Assembly: GCA_016800925.1 (NCBI GenBank)
Contig: JABCPU010000004.1
Coordinates: forward strand, 1-64,000
Source: Suillus spraguei
Lineage: Eukaryota; Basidiomycota; Agaricomycetes; Boletales; Suillaceae
DNA length: 64,000 nucleotides
Reading direction: 5' to 3'
This document shows, piece by piece, positions 1 through 10,639 of the stretch (its first letter is position 1; every line of letters begins with the position of its first letter). Below the pieces are notes generated by a model. It was not told the DNA's origin and did not search any database. It saw nothing but the letters and a program-made list of their open reading frames with translations. Made by a program: the position numbers and the translations under genes.

Positions 1-77
1 ATTTCAGGGAGAAGTTATACATCCGAAGATCTGGAAGGAGTTGCGTGACGGATCCGGACATCCGAAGGTATTGGATA

Positions 78-1677
78 TACAGTGGCTCAAAAAACTGTCC
101 GCATTTTTTGACATTTTTCACTATCTATGATATTGTGTGAGAATGAACAAATTCCTCAAGACATACTTATACCACATTGTAGTATGGCTTCAGGGCTTTA
201 TTTGAGCCCTACACCGTGGGAATCGGCGAGATATGTGGAGATATAAGGCTTATAAAATGATGACTCATGGGACAGTTTTTTTAGGTATATTAAAACTATA
301 TAAATCATTATTTATGACACCATAAAAATCATGCCACTATTATATAAATTATAAAGTGTGTCATTATGTTATTTTATGACTATATCTAACTATATAAACC
401 AGAATATCTCATGTATCATAGTCATAATCACATGAAACCATCTCCTCTGCTCAAAAATAATATCCTCTCTCTGTCTTATGCTGGCCTCTCTGCTCACCAA
501 ATTTCCTCTAAACTGGAGTATGCAAGTCCACTGTGGCCAAGTTCATCAAAGAAAGCCACCCAGACAAGGAAAACTCTTGTGGAGGACGTCCATCCAAGCT
601 TACCTCTACTGACAAAAGGGCTATTATCCAACATATCACTACAGGAAAGGCTGATAATGCTGTCCAAGCCACCCATTATATCAATTCCACCATCACTACC
701 CCTGTCTCTTCACAAACTGTGAGGAATGTTCTCAAGGCAGCTCATCTCAATGCAGTAACAAAGAAGAAAAAGCCTCTTCTCTCCATCAAACATAGGCAGA
801 GAAGACTAGCCTTTGCCTTAGCTCATCAACACTGGACTGTAGAGGACTGGAAGCATGTTATATGGTCAGATGAGACCAAAATCAATAGGATTGGTCAGAT
901 GGGAAGTGTATGTATGGAAAAAGAAGGGAGATGGCCTAACAGACAGAGAGGTTAATGGGACTGTCAAGTTTGGAGGAGGTTCTTTAATGGTATGGGGCTG
1001 TATGGATGGAATGGTGTGAGAATGCTTGCTGAGTTGAGGGGAAGATGAATGCTGAGCAGTATGTGGACATTTTAAATGACCACTTGCTGCCTAGCTTGGC
1101 AGAATCAGGGATTGATGAAGAAGATATCATTTTCCAACAGGATAATGATCCCAAGCACACATCCAGAAGAGCTAGGGAATGGTTTGAAGAACATAACATC
1201 AATGTTCTTGACTGGCCAGCACAGTCTCCTGATGTCAATGTCATTGAACATCTCTGGGGAACACTCAAGAAAAAGCTTCAAGCCTATGAAAACCCCCTAA
1301 AGGAGTATGGGAGCTTTGGGAGAGAGTAGCAGTGGAATGGGGAAGATCACAGCTGAAAATTGCCAGAAATTAATTGAGAGTATGCCTAGAAGGATAGAGC
1401 AGTAATTAAAGCCAAGGGAGGTCATACAAAATACTAGAATACCTGGTTATTACTGTAAAATACTTGAGTCAAAAAACTGTCCGCATGAGTCACCATTTTG
1501 TGAGCCTTGTATCTCCACCATATCTCCACCGATTCCCACGGTGTAGGGCTCAAATGAAAGCCCTGAAGCCATACTACAATGTGGTATAAGCATGGTTTTG
1601 AGGCATTTGTTTGTTCTCACACAATATTATAGATAGTGAAAATGCCAAAACATGCGGACAGTTTTTGAGCCACTGTA
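78..1677 (+). mobile_element. Tc1/mariner element with long IR/DR-type terminal repeats
   Basis: The element proper is 80-1675, flanked by TA at 78-79 and 1676-1677, the target duplication expected for Tc1/mariner. The two ends are inverted repeats beginning CAGTGGCTCAAAAA and stay alignable for roughly 200 bp. Each arm holds a second, inner copy of the ACTGTCC motif (near 280 and 1470), the IR/DR layout of Tc1 relatives. It sits inside a Ty3 LTR, so it arrived after that LTR. The transposase is broken, so the copy is non-autonomous now. Confidence 0.92.
411..1437 (+). pseudogene. Tc1-family DD34E transposase, frameshifted
   Basis: The reading begins at 411 in one frame with an HTH-like N-terminus and moves to the frame open from 533 by a one-base loss near 516. 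It shifts again near 900 and hits a stop near 1018. The last frame (1045 on) carries the C-terminal half. The catalytic triad is recognisable: D in WSDE (about 868), D in FQQDNDPKH (about 1138), and E in IEHLW (about 1245). There are 34 residues between the second Asp and the Glu, the DD34E spacing of Tc1. The family cuts and pastes DNA at TA sites in the nucleus. This copy cannot make a full protein. Confidence 0.88.
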
Positions 1678-2350
1678 ATACATCCGAAGGTTATCCGGAA
1701 CATAGGAATAGAACAAAGATTAAGACTAGCTTCGGAACGAGTTCCTAACTAGAAACTAACAGAGATAGACTATCCGAAGATAGAGTCGGAGATATAGACT
1801 ATAGGAATCAATCCTAAGTCTCAGAAGATGACTTAGAGTGGAAAGTGGCTTAAGTCCAGAGGAAGCAGAATGAGCAGAATCTAAGATGATATTCGAACTA
1901 AGTTCTATGGAGATCTACAAGTGGTTTATATACTGTAAGTATCTAAGACAGATAATCAACAAGTCCGGGACCAAGGCTATGTACGAAGTGTAACAGAAGT
2001 CTATTAGTTAATGCACAGCGGATCAGTGACACAGGACAGAAATATACACAGCCAGAATACCGGAAACAGGAGGAATGATGAAAGGAGATAGATGCAGATA
2101 TACACAAGGGAGTTAAGGTGCGAGAAGTGAGCACATTCAGATGGGTGGTCCGGACAGGATCTGTGGACCAGACGGAAATGGAATCGATCAGATCTGATCA
2201 GATATGGTCAGATCTGGGATTAGAAGTATGGTATATGACAGATATTGTGAATTGACAGATAATATGTTTAGAAGAGTGGTACAAGTGATTATAACAAAAG
2301 GAGGTCAAATAAAGGATCAGAATTATAGAGATTGTGTTGGCCAAACTGAA

Positions 2351-2562
2351 AGTCAAAAAAGTGTCCCAATGAATCAAATGAAAATGACCATATATTCACA
2401 CAGTGTGAGCTGATGATTCCCACACCACAGGGACCACTAATGAAGCTGAGAAGCAGGGCTTTCTGACGTCTCCCTGTAGCTTAGTCATATTCCGCGCCCT
2501 GACTCACAGTAAAGCAATTACATAAAAATCCACAAACATTGGGACACTTCTTTGAGCCACTG
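2351..2562 (+). mobile_element. 3'-terminal remnant of a second Tc1-like element
   Basis: The outer end reads CATTGGGACACTTCTTTGAGCCACTG, immediately followed by TA at 2563-2564. An inner copy of the same motif lies at 2351-2370. This is the inner plus outer terminal repeat arrangement seen at 1470-1675, but with GTGTCCCAATG in place of CTGTCCGCATG, so it is a different subfamily. No transposase or left end is present. Confidence 0.65.
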
Positions 2563-2911
2563 TATACAACACAGAAAGTTCTTTGGAGAATGAGAGGGTG
2601 TAAGCTGGACATTTACTACATGCTTACTAAACTATTGTCATGTGACCATTCCTCTTGTATTCTGCTTCTTTCTATTATTTAGAGCTAGACTCAGGTCTCT
2701 TACCTACTATCATCTGCTCAGCTGTACAATGCTCAAGAAATCCACAATTTTGTTCTGTTATTTCAGTTGATTCACTTAAGTGTTCCTTGCCAATTCCCTA
2801 GCATGGTTCCAGAGATAATAAGTACAGAGTGTTCTATTTCAATTTTAAATAGGTGTTTGCTAAGAAACATGTAGGAGTCATTGATAATATTATAGCCAGA
2901 GTATAGGGGGA
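2563..2911. other. Spacer between two inverted LTRs, no gene seen
   Basis: AT-rich sequence without a supported ORF, lying between the minus-strand LTR that ends at 2240 and the plus-strand LTR that starts at 2912. I recognise nothing in it. Confidence 0.4.
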
Positions 2912-3682
2912 TGTCATATACCATACTTCTGATCTCAGATCCGACCATATCTGATCAGATCCAATTGATTCTATTTCCATCCGGTCCACAGATCCTGTCC
3001 AGATCGCTCATCTGAATGTGCTTGCTTCTCGCACTCTATCTCCCTTGTGTATATCTGTGTCTATCTCCTTTCGTCACTTATCCTGTTTCTGGTACTCCAG
3101 CTGTGTATAGTTCTGTCCTGTGTCACTGATCCGTTACCTGTGTTTCATTTCCGATTCGTGCTTACTGATCCACTGCACATTTAACTAATAGACTTCTGTT
3201 ACACTTCGTACATAGCCCTCGGTTCCAGACTTGTTGATTATCCGTCTTAGATACTTACCGTATATAAACCACTTGTAGATCTCCGTAGAACCTTAGTTTG
3301 AATATCATCTTAGATTCTGCTCATTCCGCTTCCTTCGGACTTGAGTCACTTTCCACTCAAAGTCATCTTCCGAGACTTGGGATTGATTCCTATAGTCTAT
3401 ATCTCCGACTCTATCTTCGGATAGTCTACCTCTGTCAGTTTCTAGTTAGGAATCTGTTCTGAAGCTAGCCTTAGTCCTCTTTCCATCCCTGCGCTCCAGA
3501 TAACCTTCGGATGTACCATATCCGATACCTTTGGGCATCCGGATCTGCTATGCAACTCCTTCTGGATCTTCGGACATATATCTCCTCTCTGAAATAAGGG
3601 GCATTACTTGGACAAGGGGCACAGTGCACGAACTGAGGCCAAAACCCTTCAGATCTTTCACCCCTTGAGTACGGTCTTAACA
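2912..3682 (+). repeat. 5' LTR of decayed Ty3-type element
   Basis: It starts TGTCATATACC and ends TTAACA, the TG...CA ends expected of an LTR. It is the inverted partner of the sequence at 1-2240. Its last roughly 70 bases (from AAGGGGCACAG near 3613 to TTAACA at 3682) recur at 9401-9469 after the integrase, which fixes the LTR end and shows the other LTR is mostly deleted. gag starts 51 bases downstream. Confidence 0.78.
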
Positions 3683-3733
3683 GTATATTCGAACTCAAAC
3701 CTTTCCGAGTAACTTTCTAAACCATTCCATATC

Positions 3734-5093
3734 ATGCCTCCCCATAAAACTCAAAACACTCTCCGAGGAGCCGGACTTGGTCCGATCCAACGAGATCCCA
3801 CACCCATTGTCCAAACATTCACCAGTTTCTCTCAACACCGTGCAAGCATGAGCGACATAGGTCAAAGTATTTCCACTCATCAAGCCAGACTGGATCCAGT
3901 AACACCAACTCGGAACCCAGATGACCCAGACTCCAATTCACGCCCGACCATTTGCTTTGATGATGAGCTGCGCAGTAACCCACCAGATGATGAAGGTGAT
4001 GATCCGGACAATGAGGACCCAGATGACGAAGAAGATAAAATCCATCTGAGCCCTTAGGACCAGGTCCTAGCCCAACTATCCATAGCCATTAATCACCTCA
4101 CTCGCAGTAGCCGTCATACCCCCACCTCGGATGATAGAAAGTCACAATCCGTGAGCCGATACCTTCAATGGATCCGAACCTCACAAGCTCTGGGCATTCT
4201 TCGTCCAATGTAAGCTCAACTTCCAGAGCAAACCTAACGCTTTCCATTCCGGACGCACTAAAGTCAATTTCGCCCAATCCTACCTTAAGGGTATGGCTCT
4301 CGAGTGGTTTGAACCGGATCTCCTTTCAGATGGATATAGCAACCGTCCGGACTGGATGGATGACTACTCCGAGTTCATGCTCGAGCTCCAAACCAACTTC
4401 GGACCTCACAATCCCTCTGGAGATGTAGAAATGCAGTTAGAACAACTCCACATGCATGACGGACAGCACATCAACAAGTACATTGTAGAATTCCAGCGAC
4501 TTGCCTCCCAAGTACGTGAATGGGGAGACAGAGCCCTATGACGCCAATTCTACAATGGACTTCCAGCCCGAATCAAAGATGAGATTAGTTGCATGGGTAA
4601 ACCCACTACCCTTTCGGAGTTCAAGACTCTCGCCCAGACCATCGACGCCCATTACTGGGAGTGGAGGGGCGAAGTCACCCAAGAGGGTAAAACCACCTCT
4701 TCCAATCCTCCCAGGCAGTCAATGTCTGACCGGACGAACTCCAACTTGTCCGAATCCGATACGCCCAAATTCAATAAGCCCACATCCTCCACAAGCTCCT
4801 TTGCCCCGAAGGCTTCAGATCTTCCTAGTGTTGTTGGTGAGGACGGAAAGCTAACCACCCAGGAGCGTCAGAGGTGTATCGACAAAAGGCTCTGTATGTT
4901 CTGCGGCAGACCTGGTCACACTGCCCGGGAATGCACCAAATCCACTTCGCGTGCTGCCAAAGGCCGCGCTACCATGCTCACTCCAGAAATGGAACCGGAA
5001 GCCTCGGATGAGGCAAAAAAATTAGTCCACGACCCTCCTGACTCTGTGCAGGATGAGGGTCGCATTGGCCCAATCCATACAATGGAGCTATGA
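3734..5093 (+). pseudogene. Ty3 gag remnant with CCHC zinc knuckle
   Basis: The first open stretch (3734-4057) is rich in Asp/Glu/Pro near its end. The capsid-like middle is read across several frames at 4090-4600, with a TGA at 4539-4541 where the family has Arg. The last open stretch (4593-5093) carries CMFCGRPGHTAREC, a CX2CX4HX4C knuckle that binds retroelement RNA. Gag forms the particle in which reverse transcription takes place. Several lesions make it non-functional. Confidence 0.85.
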
Positions 5094-6800
5094 CTCAATG
5101 CTGTAACTCTTCCTGATCCGAACTCTCTGTGTCCATATGTCTCTCTTCCGTCTTTCTCCAATATATCTGACTTTCCGGCCCTCATAGGCTGTGGCTCCTC
5201 CCACTGCTTCGTAGACACTGATGTTGTCCGAAAACATAAAATTCCTACCTATCAGATTCCTCCGCTTCTGCTCCGTTTGTTTGATGGTACATGCAATAAC
5301 AATATTGTCAAAGCCATAAACTTATCCGTCCAATTCTCCTCCAGTGTAATCACCTCCAACACATTCTATTTACCCCTTTATATTCCTCATTTTATATTGT
5401 TCTCGGATATAGCTGGCTCACCTGACACAATCCATTGATTGACTGGGTATTGAGCAGCATCGAGTTCTGAACTACTGTACAGGAAATGCCATTGACCCCA
5501 TCCACATCATCACTGCCTCTGGACACACCATCCATGGTAGGAAAATCCAATCCGACACCTCCGTTACCGCTGGATATTCTATCCAAGGGAGAATCCTCCC
5601 TTCCAAAATCTCTGTTGCCTCAGAGTATCCCATCCGTGGCAGAGACTCCTCCTCTGACCAAATCCGAACCCTCCGCTGGCACTTCAGTCCCTAACATATC
5701 TCTGATAAACCAGTGGCCTTTTGCCATGCCTGCAAGTTAGAAGGATCTACTCAGTTCAGCATATACATCCATCCCTCTGAAGTTAATCTCCAATCCGCAT
5801 CCGTATCATCCGATCTTCCAGACTCTCCAGAATCCCTTCCGAGTACTATGACTTCACGGACATCTTTGACAAAGGCAAAGCAGGACAACTTCCTCCTCAT
5901 CAACCCTATGATCTCAAGATTGAGTTGGAAGAAGGGGCTAGTCTGCCTCTTGGAACCATATATTCTCTTTCTCTGGTCGAGCTTGAAGCCCTCCGAAAGT
6001 TCCTTGATGAAAATATCTCGTCCAGACTCCTCCATTCCTCGTCCTCTCCCCACGGAGCCCCCATCCTATTTGTCAAAAAGAAGGATGGTTCCCTCCATCT
6101 TTGTGTTGATTTCTGTGGCCTCAACCAGATTACCAAAAAGGACCAATATCTGTTACCCCTCATTGCCGACCTCCTAGACTCCCCGAGCCGCGCTAAAGTT
6201 TATACCAAAATTGATCTCTGTTCTGCATACCATCTCGTCCAGATAGCAGAAGGAGATGAATGGAAGACTTCCTTCCATACGCGTTATGGCTCCTATGAAT
6301 GGCTGGTAATGCTGGAAGGCCTCATGAATGCTCCGGCAGCTTTCCAACACTTTGTCAATAGCGTGTTTGCCAATATGCTGGATGTATGTGTTGTAGTATA
6401 TCTGGATGACATCCTCATCTATTCCAAAGACCTTGCAAGTCATAAGGAACATGTCCAAGAAGTTTTATGACGTCTCCGTAAACACCAACTATATGCCAAA
6501 CCCGAGAAATGCGAATTCCACTCATCCTCCGTCGAATATCTTTGCTACCTCCTATCTCTGGATGGCTTGACTATGTCGTCCAAGAAAATCCAGTCTATCA
6601 TTGACTGGCCAGAACCTCGGAAAGTCAAGGACATCCAATCCTTCCTCAGATTTGCTAATTTCTATTGTCACTTCATCTTCAATTACTCGGATATTGTGGT
6701 CCCCCTTACTCAACTCACTCACAAGGGCATCACTTGGAACTTTTCTGAGGACTGCCGGAAATCATTTGAAGCACTCAAGAAACCTTCACTTCCGCTCCAG

Positions 6801-7735
6801 TGTGATGAACAAACTCACGCTGAGCTTGAAATGGCACATTTTCATATAGGTGTCAACCGGCAATCATTATCCTTACCCTTCGGCTTCACCATCCTACTTT
6901 ACCATGTGTTTACCCCTATCTAACGGTATCATTCCACACTCCAGAAGCCTCGTTGCAGCTTAGCGGCTGTACTATGGCAACTTTCCCGTGAAGCGGTGAT
7001 CTTCGGCAATCTCTGTGAACCCATTTGGCATCCTCAAGCAAGATTTACCATCCATCCTATGTCCATCCAGTCTCACCGGTACGTTATGTTTTGTAAACTG
7101 TAGTGCAGTCTTATTACATGTCTGCTGCGTGTTTATCCTATCCCTTCCGTTTCTGTAACTATTCCTTAGTATAAAATTCCTAGGTACCCGTACTCTTTCC
7201 TTACTTCCCTCCTATAGTACACACGGTACTTAGGAATAGTCACCACTACTGTCACTACGAAATAAAGTCCTTTACTGAAGTCACTGTTTCCTTAAGAATT
7301 GCTTTACCGCTGCATGCACCACCGCTCGTTACTGCTTTCCCACGCTTCACCGCTAGCGCTACCGCTTTCTCACACTTCATCACTACACTACCGCTTGTTT
7401 TACCGCAGAAGTTCCCACGCTTACCGCAGTTTTACCGCTCGTACTACCGCAGTTTTACCGTTCACGCTACCGCTTGTCTACCGCATTCCCATGCTTACCG
7501 CTAGTTTTACCGCAAGTTTCCCATGGACTGGAGTATTACCACTAGCATCTCGCTACCTCCGACGGCATTCTTGCACCACAGGTTGGGCAATATTGAACTA
7601 TACTAACTTAGCATTCCCTTTAGGGTCGAACGTTCTTGCCTTCACAAGTGAAGCAGACTAGGTAGAGCGCAAGACTCGCATACTAGCTTAGGCCGTGGTT
7701 TATCTATAGCCCAGGCTAGATTGTATCTTTACACT
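6801..7735. mobile_element. About 0.93-kb insertion inside Ty3 RNase H
   Basis: The RNase H reading ends at FTSAP (6800) and resumes at VLTHWIP (7736), so the intervening DNA is foreign to pol. The two ends can be read as a short inverted repeat (CAGTGTGATG at the left, CAGTGTAAAG on the opposite strand at the right). They can also be read as LTR-like TGTG...TTACA. I could not fix a target duplication, so the class stays open: a solo LTR or a small DNA transposon are both possible. It has no supported gene. Confidence 0.6.
7299..7530. repeat. Degenerate ACCGC-rich repeat tract
   Basis: The pentamer ACCGC and longer variants such as TTTTACCGC recur more than fifteen times, spaced irregularly over about 230 bp. 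The tract lies inside the insertion at 6801-7735. A long open frame runs through it only because the composition is low in stops; I do not call it a gene. Confidence 0.7.
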
Positions 7736-9400
7736 GGTGCTAACACATTGGATTCCGAATGTTCCTATAGTTGTGAAAACTGATGCCTCAGATTATGCTA
7801 TCACTGGAATACTGTCTGTTGTATGCCCGGACTCGGAACTTTGCCTGGTAGCATTTTACTCCCGGACACTGTCCGGTGCAGAACTCAACTATGATGTCCA
7901 TGATAAGGAACTACTAGCCATCTATGCTGCCTTCCAAACCTGGCGCATTACCTAGAAGGCTCATCTGAGCCTATAGATGTTGTCACGGACCACAAGAACC
8001 TTGAGTACTTCTCTACCACCAAACTCCTCTCCCATCGTCAGGCCCGCTGGTCCGAATTCCTCCACCAGTTCAACCTCATTATCCGTTATCGTCCTGGAAA
8101 ACTCAGAGTCAAACCAGATTCCCTCACTAGATGATGGGACGTCTACCCTAAAGAGAGGGATAAGGACTACGCTCAGATTAATTCTCACAACCTCCATCCA
8201 ATATTCACTTCGGAACAATTAGCTTTGTCCCTACAAGGTTCCTTTTTAGCAACTCTGGTTCTTAGGGCAGCTGTTCTTATGGACACAGAACACCTCCGGA
8301 AAGACATTCTGATAGCACTCCCTAATGACTCCATCACACAAACACATTTTCTGGTTCCTTCGGATCCGAGATGGACAATAGACGATGGTGGATTCCTTTG
8401 TTGTGACAACTGTATCTACGTTCCGGATACCAATGACCTACGACTTCACATCCTCTGGAATTGCCATGACCACCCCCTATCCGGACATTTTGGACAGAAT
8501 TGTACTCTCAAGCTTGTCTGACACAACTACACCTGGCCCGGAATATGAGCCTATGTCAAAGAGTATGTCAGATCCTGCACATCCTGCGCCCGAGCCAAAA
8601 TTCCAAGACATAAGCCCTATGGATTACTCAAGCAACTCCCCGTCCCAGAAAAACCATGGAATTCCATCTCTATGGATTTCATCAAGCAACTTCTGGACTC
8701 ATCTGGCTATACAGCTATCCTTGTCATCAGAGATCACCTATCCAAGCAAGCCATATTCATCCCGACCCACGACACCATTACTTCTCTGGATCTCACCCAC
8801 CTCTTTCTCCTCCATGTATTCTCCAAGCATGGTGTTCCATCCCATGTAACCTCGGATTGAGGAACAGAGTTTATATCCCATTTCTTCCATTCCTTAGGAA
8901 AGGCATTAGACATGGTACTACACTTCACATCCAGATATCATCCGGAAGGGGACGGACAAACAGAATGTGCCAACCAAATGCTGGAATAGTACCTCCAGAT
9001 CTACTGCAACTATCAGCAGGACAACTGGTCTGAACTACTGCCCCTCGCAGAGTTTGCATATAATAATGCTCCAAGTGCCACTACCGGAGTTTCACCTTTC
9101 TTTGCCAATAAGGGTTATCATCTGAACATTTCCATTCATCTGGAATGCAACCTATCCTCCATCCGTGCCCAGGAATATGCCCTAGATCTTAACAAACTTC
9201 ACCAGTTCCTCCAAGAAGAGATGTCCGAAGCCCAGAAATGCTATCAAGGACCTGCAGACGCTAAAAGACAACCCACTCCAGACTTCCGGATTGGAGAACA
9301 AGTCTTTGTCAAGGCCAAGTACTTCCACTCCACTCATCAGTCAAAGAAACTTTCAGAAAAGAATTTGGGACCATTCAAAATTATATCTCACCCAGGTGGA

Positions 9401-9469
9401 AAGGGGCACAGTGCATGAACTGAGGCCAAAGCCCTTTGGATCTTTCACCCTTTGAGTACAGTCTTAACA
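9401..9469 (+). repeat. Last 69 bp of the Ty3 3' LTR, fused to integrase
   Basis: This stretch matches 3613-3682 nearly base for base and follows directly after the integrase reading (ending at KIISHPG). The rest of the 3' LTR and the end of pol are missing, so a deletion joined the two. Confidence 0.75.
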
Positions 9470-10630
9470 CTAATGAACCTCAGGAAATAAATGATACAGA
9501 CACTGCTGGATTCATTGTCAATGGTAATTCACCTGAGACTGATGGCTTGGATGAGAAATTGAGTGGAAATGGAGACATGGATCCAGATTATGAGCCTGAA
9601 GATAATGAAGGTGTCGATACCACTGTGTTAAATGGTTGCCCACTTCACTCAGATAACTCTGGCTTGGGAGACAATGGCAGGCCTGTTGTTTTCAGTGCAG
9701 GAAAATTCTGGAACTTCATCAACATCTCACTTGAAAATGTTTGTAAGTTTTTTTTTTGCTTCCTATTTGTGTCCTTTCAGAGCAGGCTCTATGTAGGACA
9801 ATACAATCTAGTCTAATGGCCCCCAGTGCCCTGTTCCCATCTCTGAATTCGCAAATGCCCTGATGTAAGGCATACTCCACCAGTCCGCCATTCCCGCCGG
9901 CCATTTTAGATGCACAATTCAGTAAGGATGAAATGACTTTGTGTGTACGTGCATGAGAGATAAATGTCTATCAAAGTAAGGTGTAACACATACTCGGCCT
10001 TTACAGGCTAGTACAGGAATCGGTCTGAATGCAGTGAATGAGTAGTGGGATCCCAATGGTGAATGACGGGTTCTTCTAGATTCGCTGACTTAGTCCAGTG
10101 AGAGGCTTGTTGATTCCATGTATGTGAGTGTGTTGGAGAAGGTTTGAGGGGGAGGAGTGATGATTTGATGTTCTTGATGTTACAACTATCTGTACAGTAA
10201 AGGAGTGGCAGGTCATCTATCAGCTGGCATGCAAGGGAGTGGTACATCACTGAATGTAGCCTTCAATCTGCTGGTAGCATTAATGAAATGAATGAGGTGG
10301 GAGGTGGCTTCTGAGTCAGATAATAGGAATGGGATGGAGGTGGCTCTGCATCTGATTTTTCGTATCATGAGGTATTCATAAAATTGCCAAGGAGGAGGCT
10401 GCTGCTGATTAAAGTGGATGTACAGGGTATGAAACTGCATTTCAGCAGTAGGTGTTTTCTCACTGTACCTCACAAATTGTCACTCATTAACACCAAGAAT
10501 CCAGGTGGAATATTTCCAGCAGGACCTTACTGGATTTCCTGGCAACATGGTTATTCCTAAACTCCTCACAAGCAACACCCCTCAGTGGCAGACCACTATC
10601 CAGAACACCCTCCTGTGGAATGAGGATTGA
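9470..10630 (+). pseudogene. Uncharacterised transposon-associated ORF, interrupted
   Basis: The left part (about 9470-9745) is coding-like, rich in Asp/Glu/Asn, and ends in a hydrophobic motif RPVVFSAGKFWNFINISLENV. A GT follows with a pyrimidine tract and AG at 9780, compatible with an intron. A second coding-like stretch lies at about 10507-10625 (YFQQDLTGFPG, then LLTSNTPQWQTTIQN). From memory these two motifs occur in this order in uncharacterised proteins of Agaricomycete repeat regions, so I infer one broken gene with about 0.75 kb of unrelated sequence between them. Function unknown. Confidence 0.4.
10008..10473 (-). pseudogene. Minus-strand ORF remnant in two frames, function unknown
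   Basis: Two overlapping minus-strand frames (10473-10213 and 10250-10008) look like one reading with a frameshift near 10230. The first has a motif FHTLYIHFNQQQPPPWQF and a hydrophilic tail. I recognise no domain. It lies between the two halves of the plus-strand ORF above, which suggests an inserted sequence. Confidence 0.3.
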
Positions 10631-10639
10631 TACTTATTC

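Larger units (their letters stand above)
1..2240 (-). repeat. Ty3-type LTR, minus strand, partial, split by a Tc1 element
   Basis: Positions 1-79 and 1676-2240 read on the minus strand match the LTR at 2912-3682. The first base of that LTR corresponds to about 2240 here. The left copy runs off the window edge, so its element body would lie to the left. The match is good but clearly diverged. The internal Tc1 insertion explains why the LTR looks about 1.6 kb too long. Confidence 0.85.
5094..9394 (+). pseudogene. Ty3 pol remnant: protease, RT, RNase H, integrase
   Basis: A protease-like motif (ALIGCGSSHCFVD, where ALIDSG is usual) lies near 5180. RT is in 5925-6470 with FVKKKDGSLHLCVDF and the catalytic YLDD at about 6400. 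The RT connection and RNase H resume at 6567 and, after an insertion, at 7737 ([20 protein letters not shown]). Integrase follows with its zinc-binding region near 8450, the first catalytic Asp in SMDF near 8672, the second in SD-stop-GTEF near 8857, and Glu in DGQTE near 8960. Stops at 6468, 8133, 8519, 8547 and 8858 replace conserved Arg with TGA. The C-terminus is cut off at about 9398 by a deletion into the LTR tail. Confidence 0.9.
2912..9469 (+). mobile_element. Decayed Ty3/gypsy-type retrotransposon
   Basis: The order is LTR, gag with a CCHC knuckle, protease remnant, reverse transcriptase, RNase H (split by an insertion), integrase and a truncated 3' LTR, which is the Ty3 order with integrase last. 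The element is full of stops and frameshifts. The 5-bp flanks (GGGGA before 2912, CTAAT after 9469) do not match, so no target duplication is visible and one end may be rearranged. Confidence 0.9.

Noticed and set aside
7299..7661. 120-codon ORF in the insertion
   Set aside because: Low-complexity His/Ser/Leu-rich translation of the ACCGC tract.
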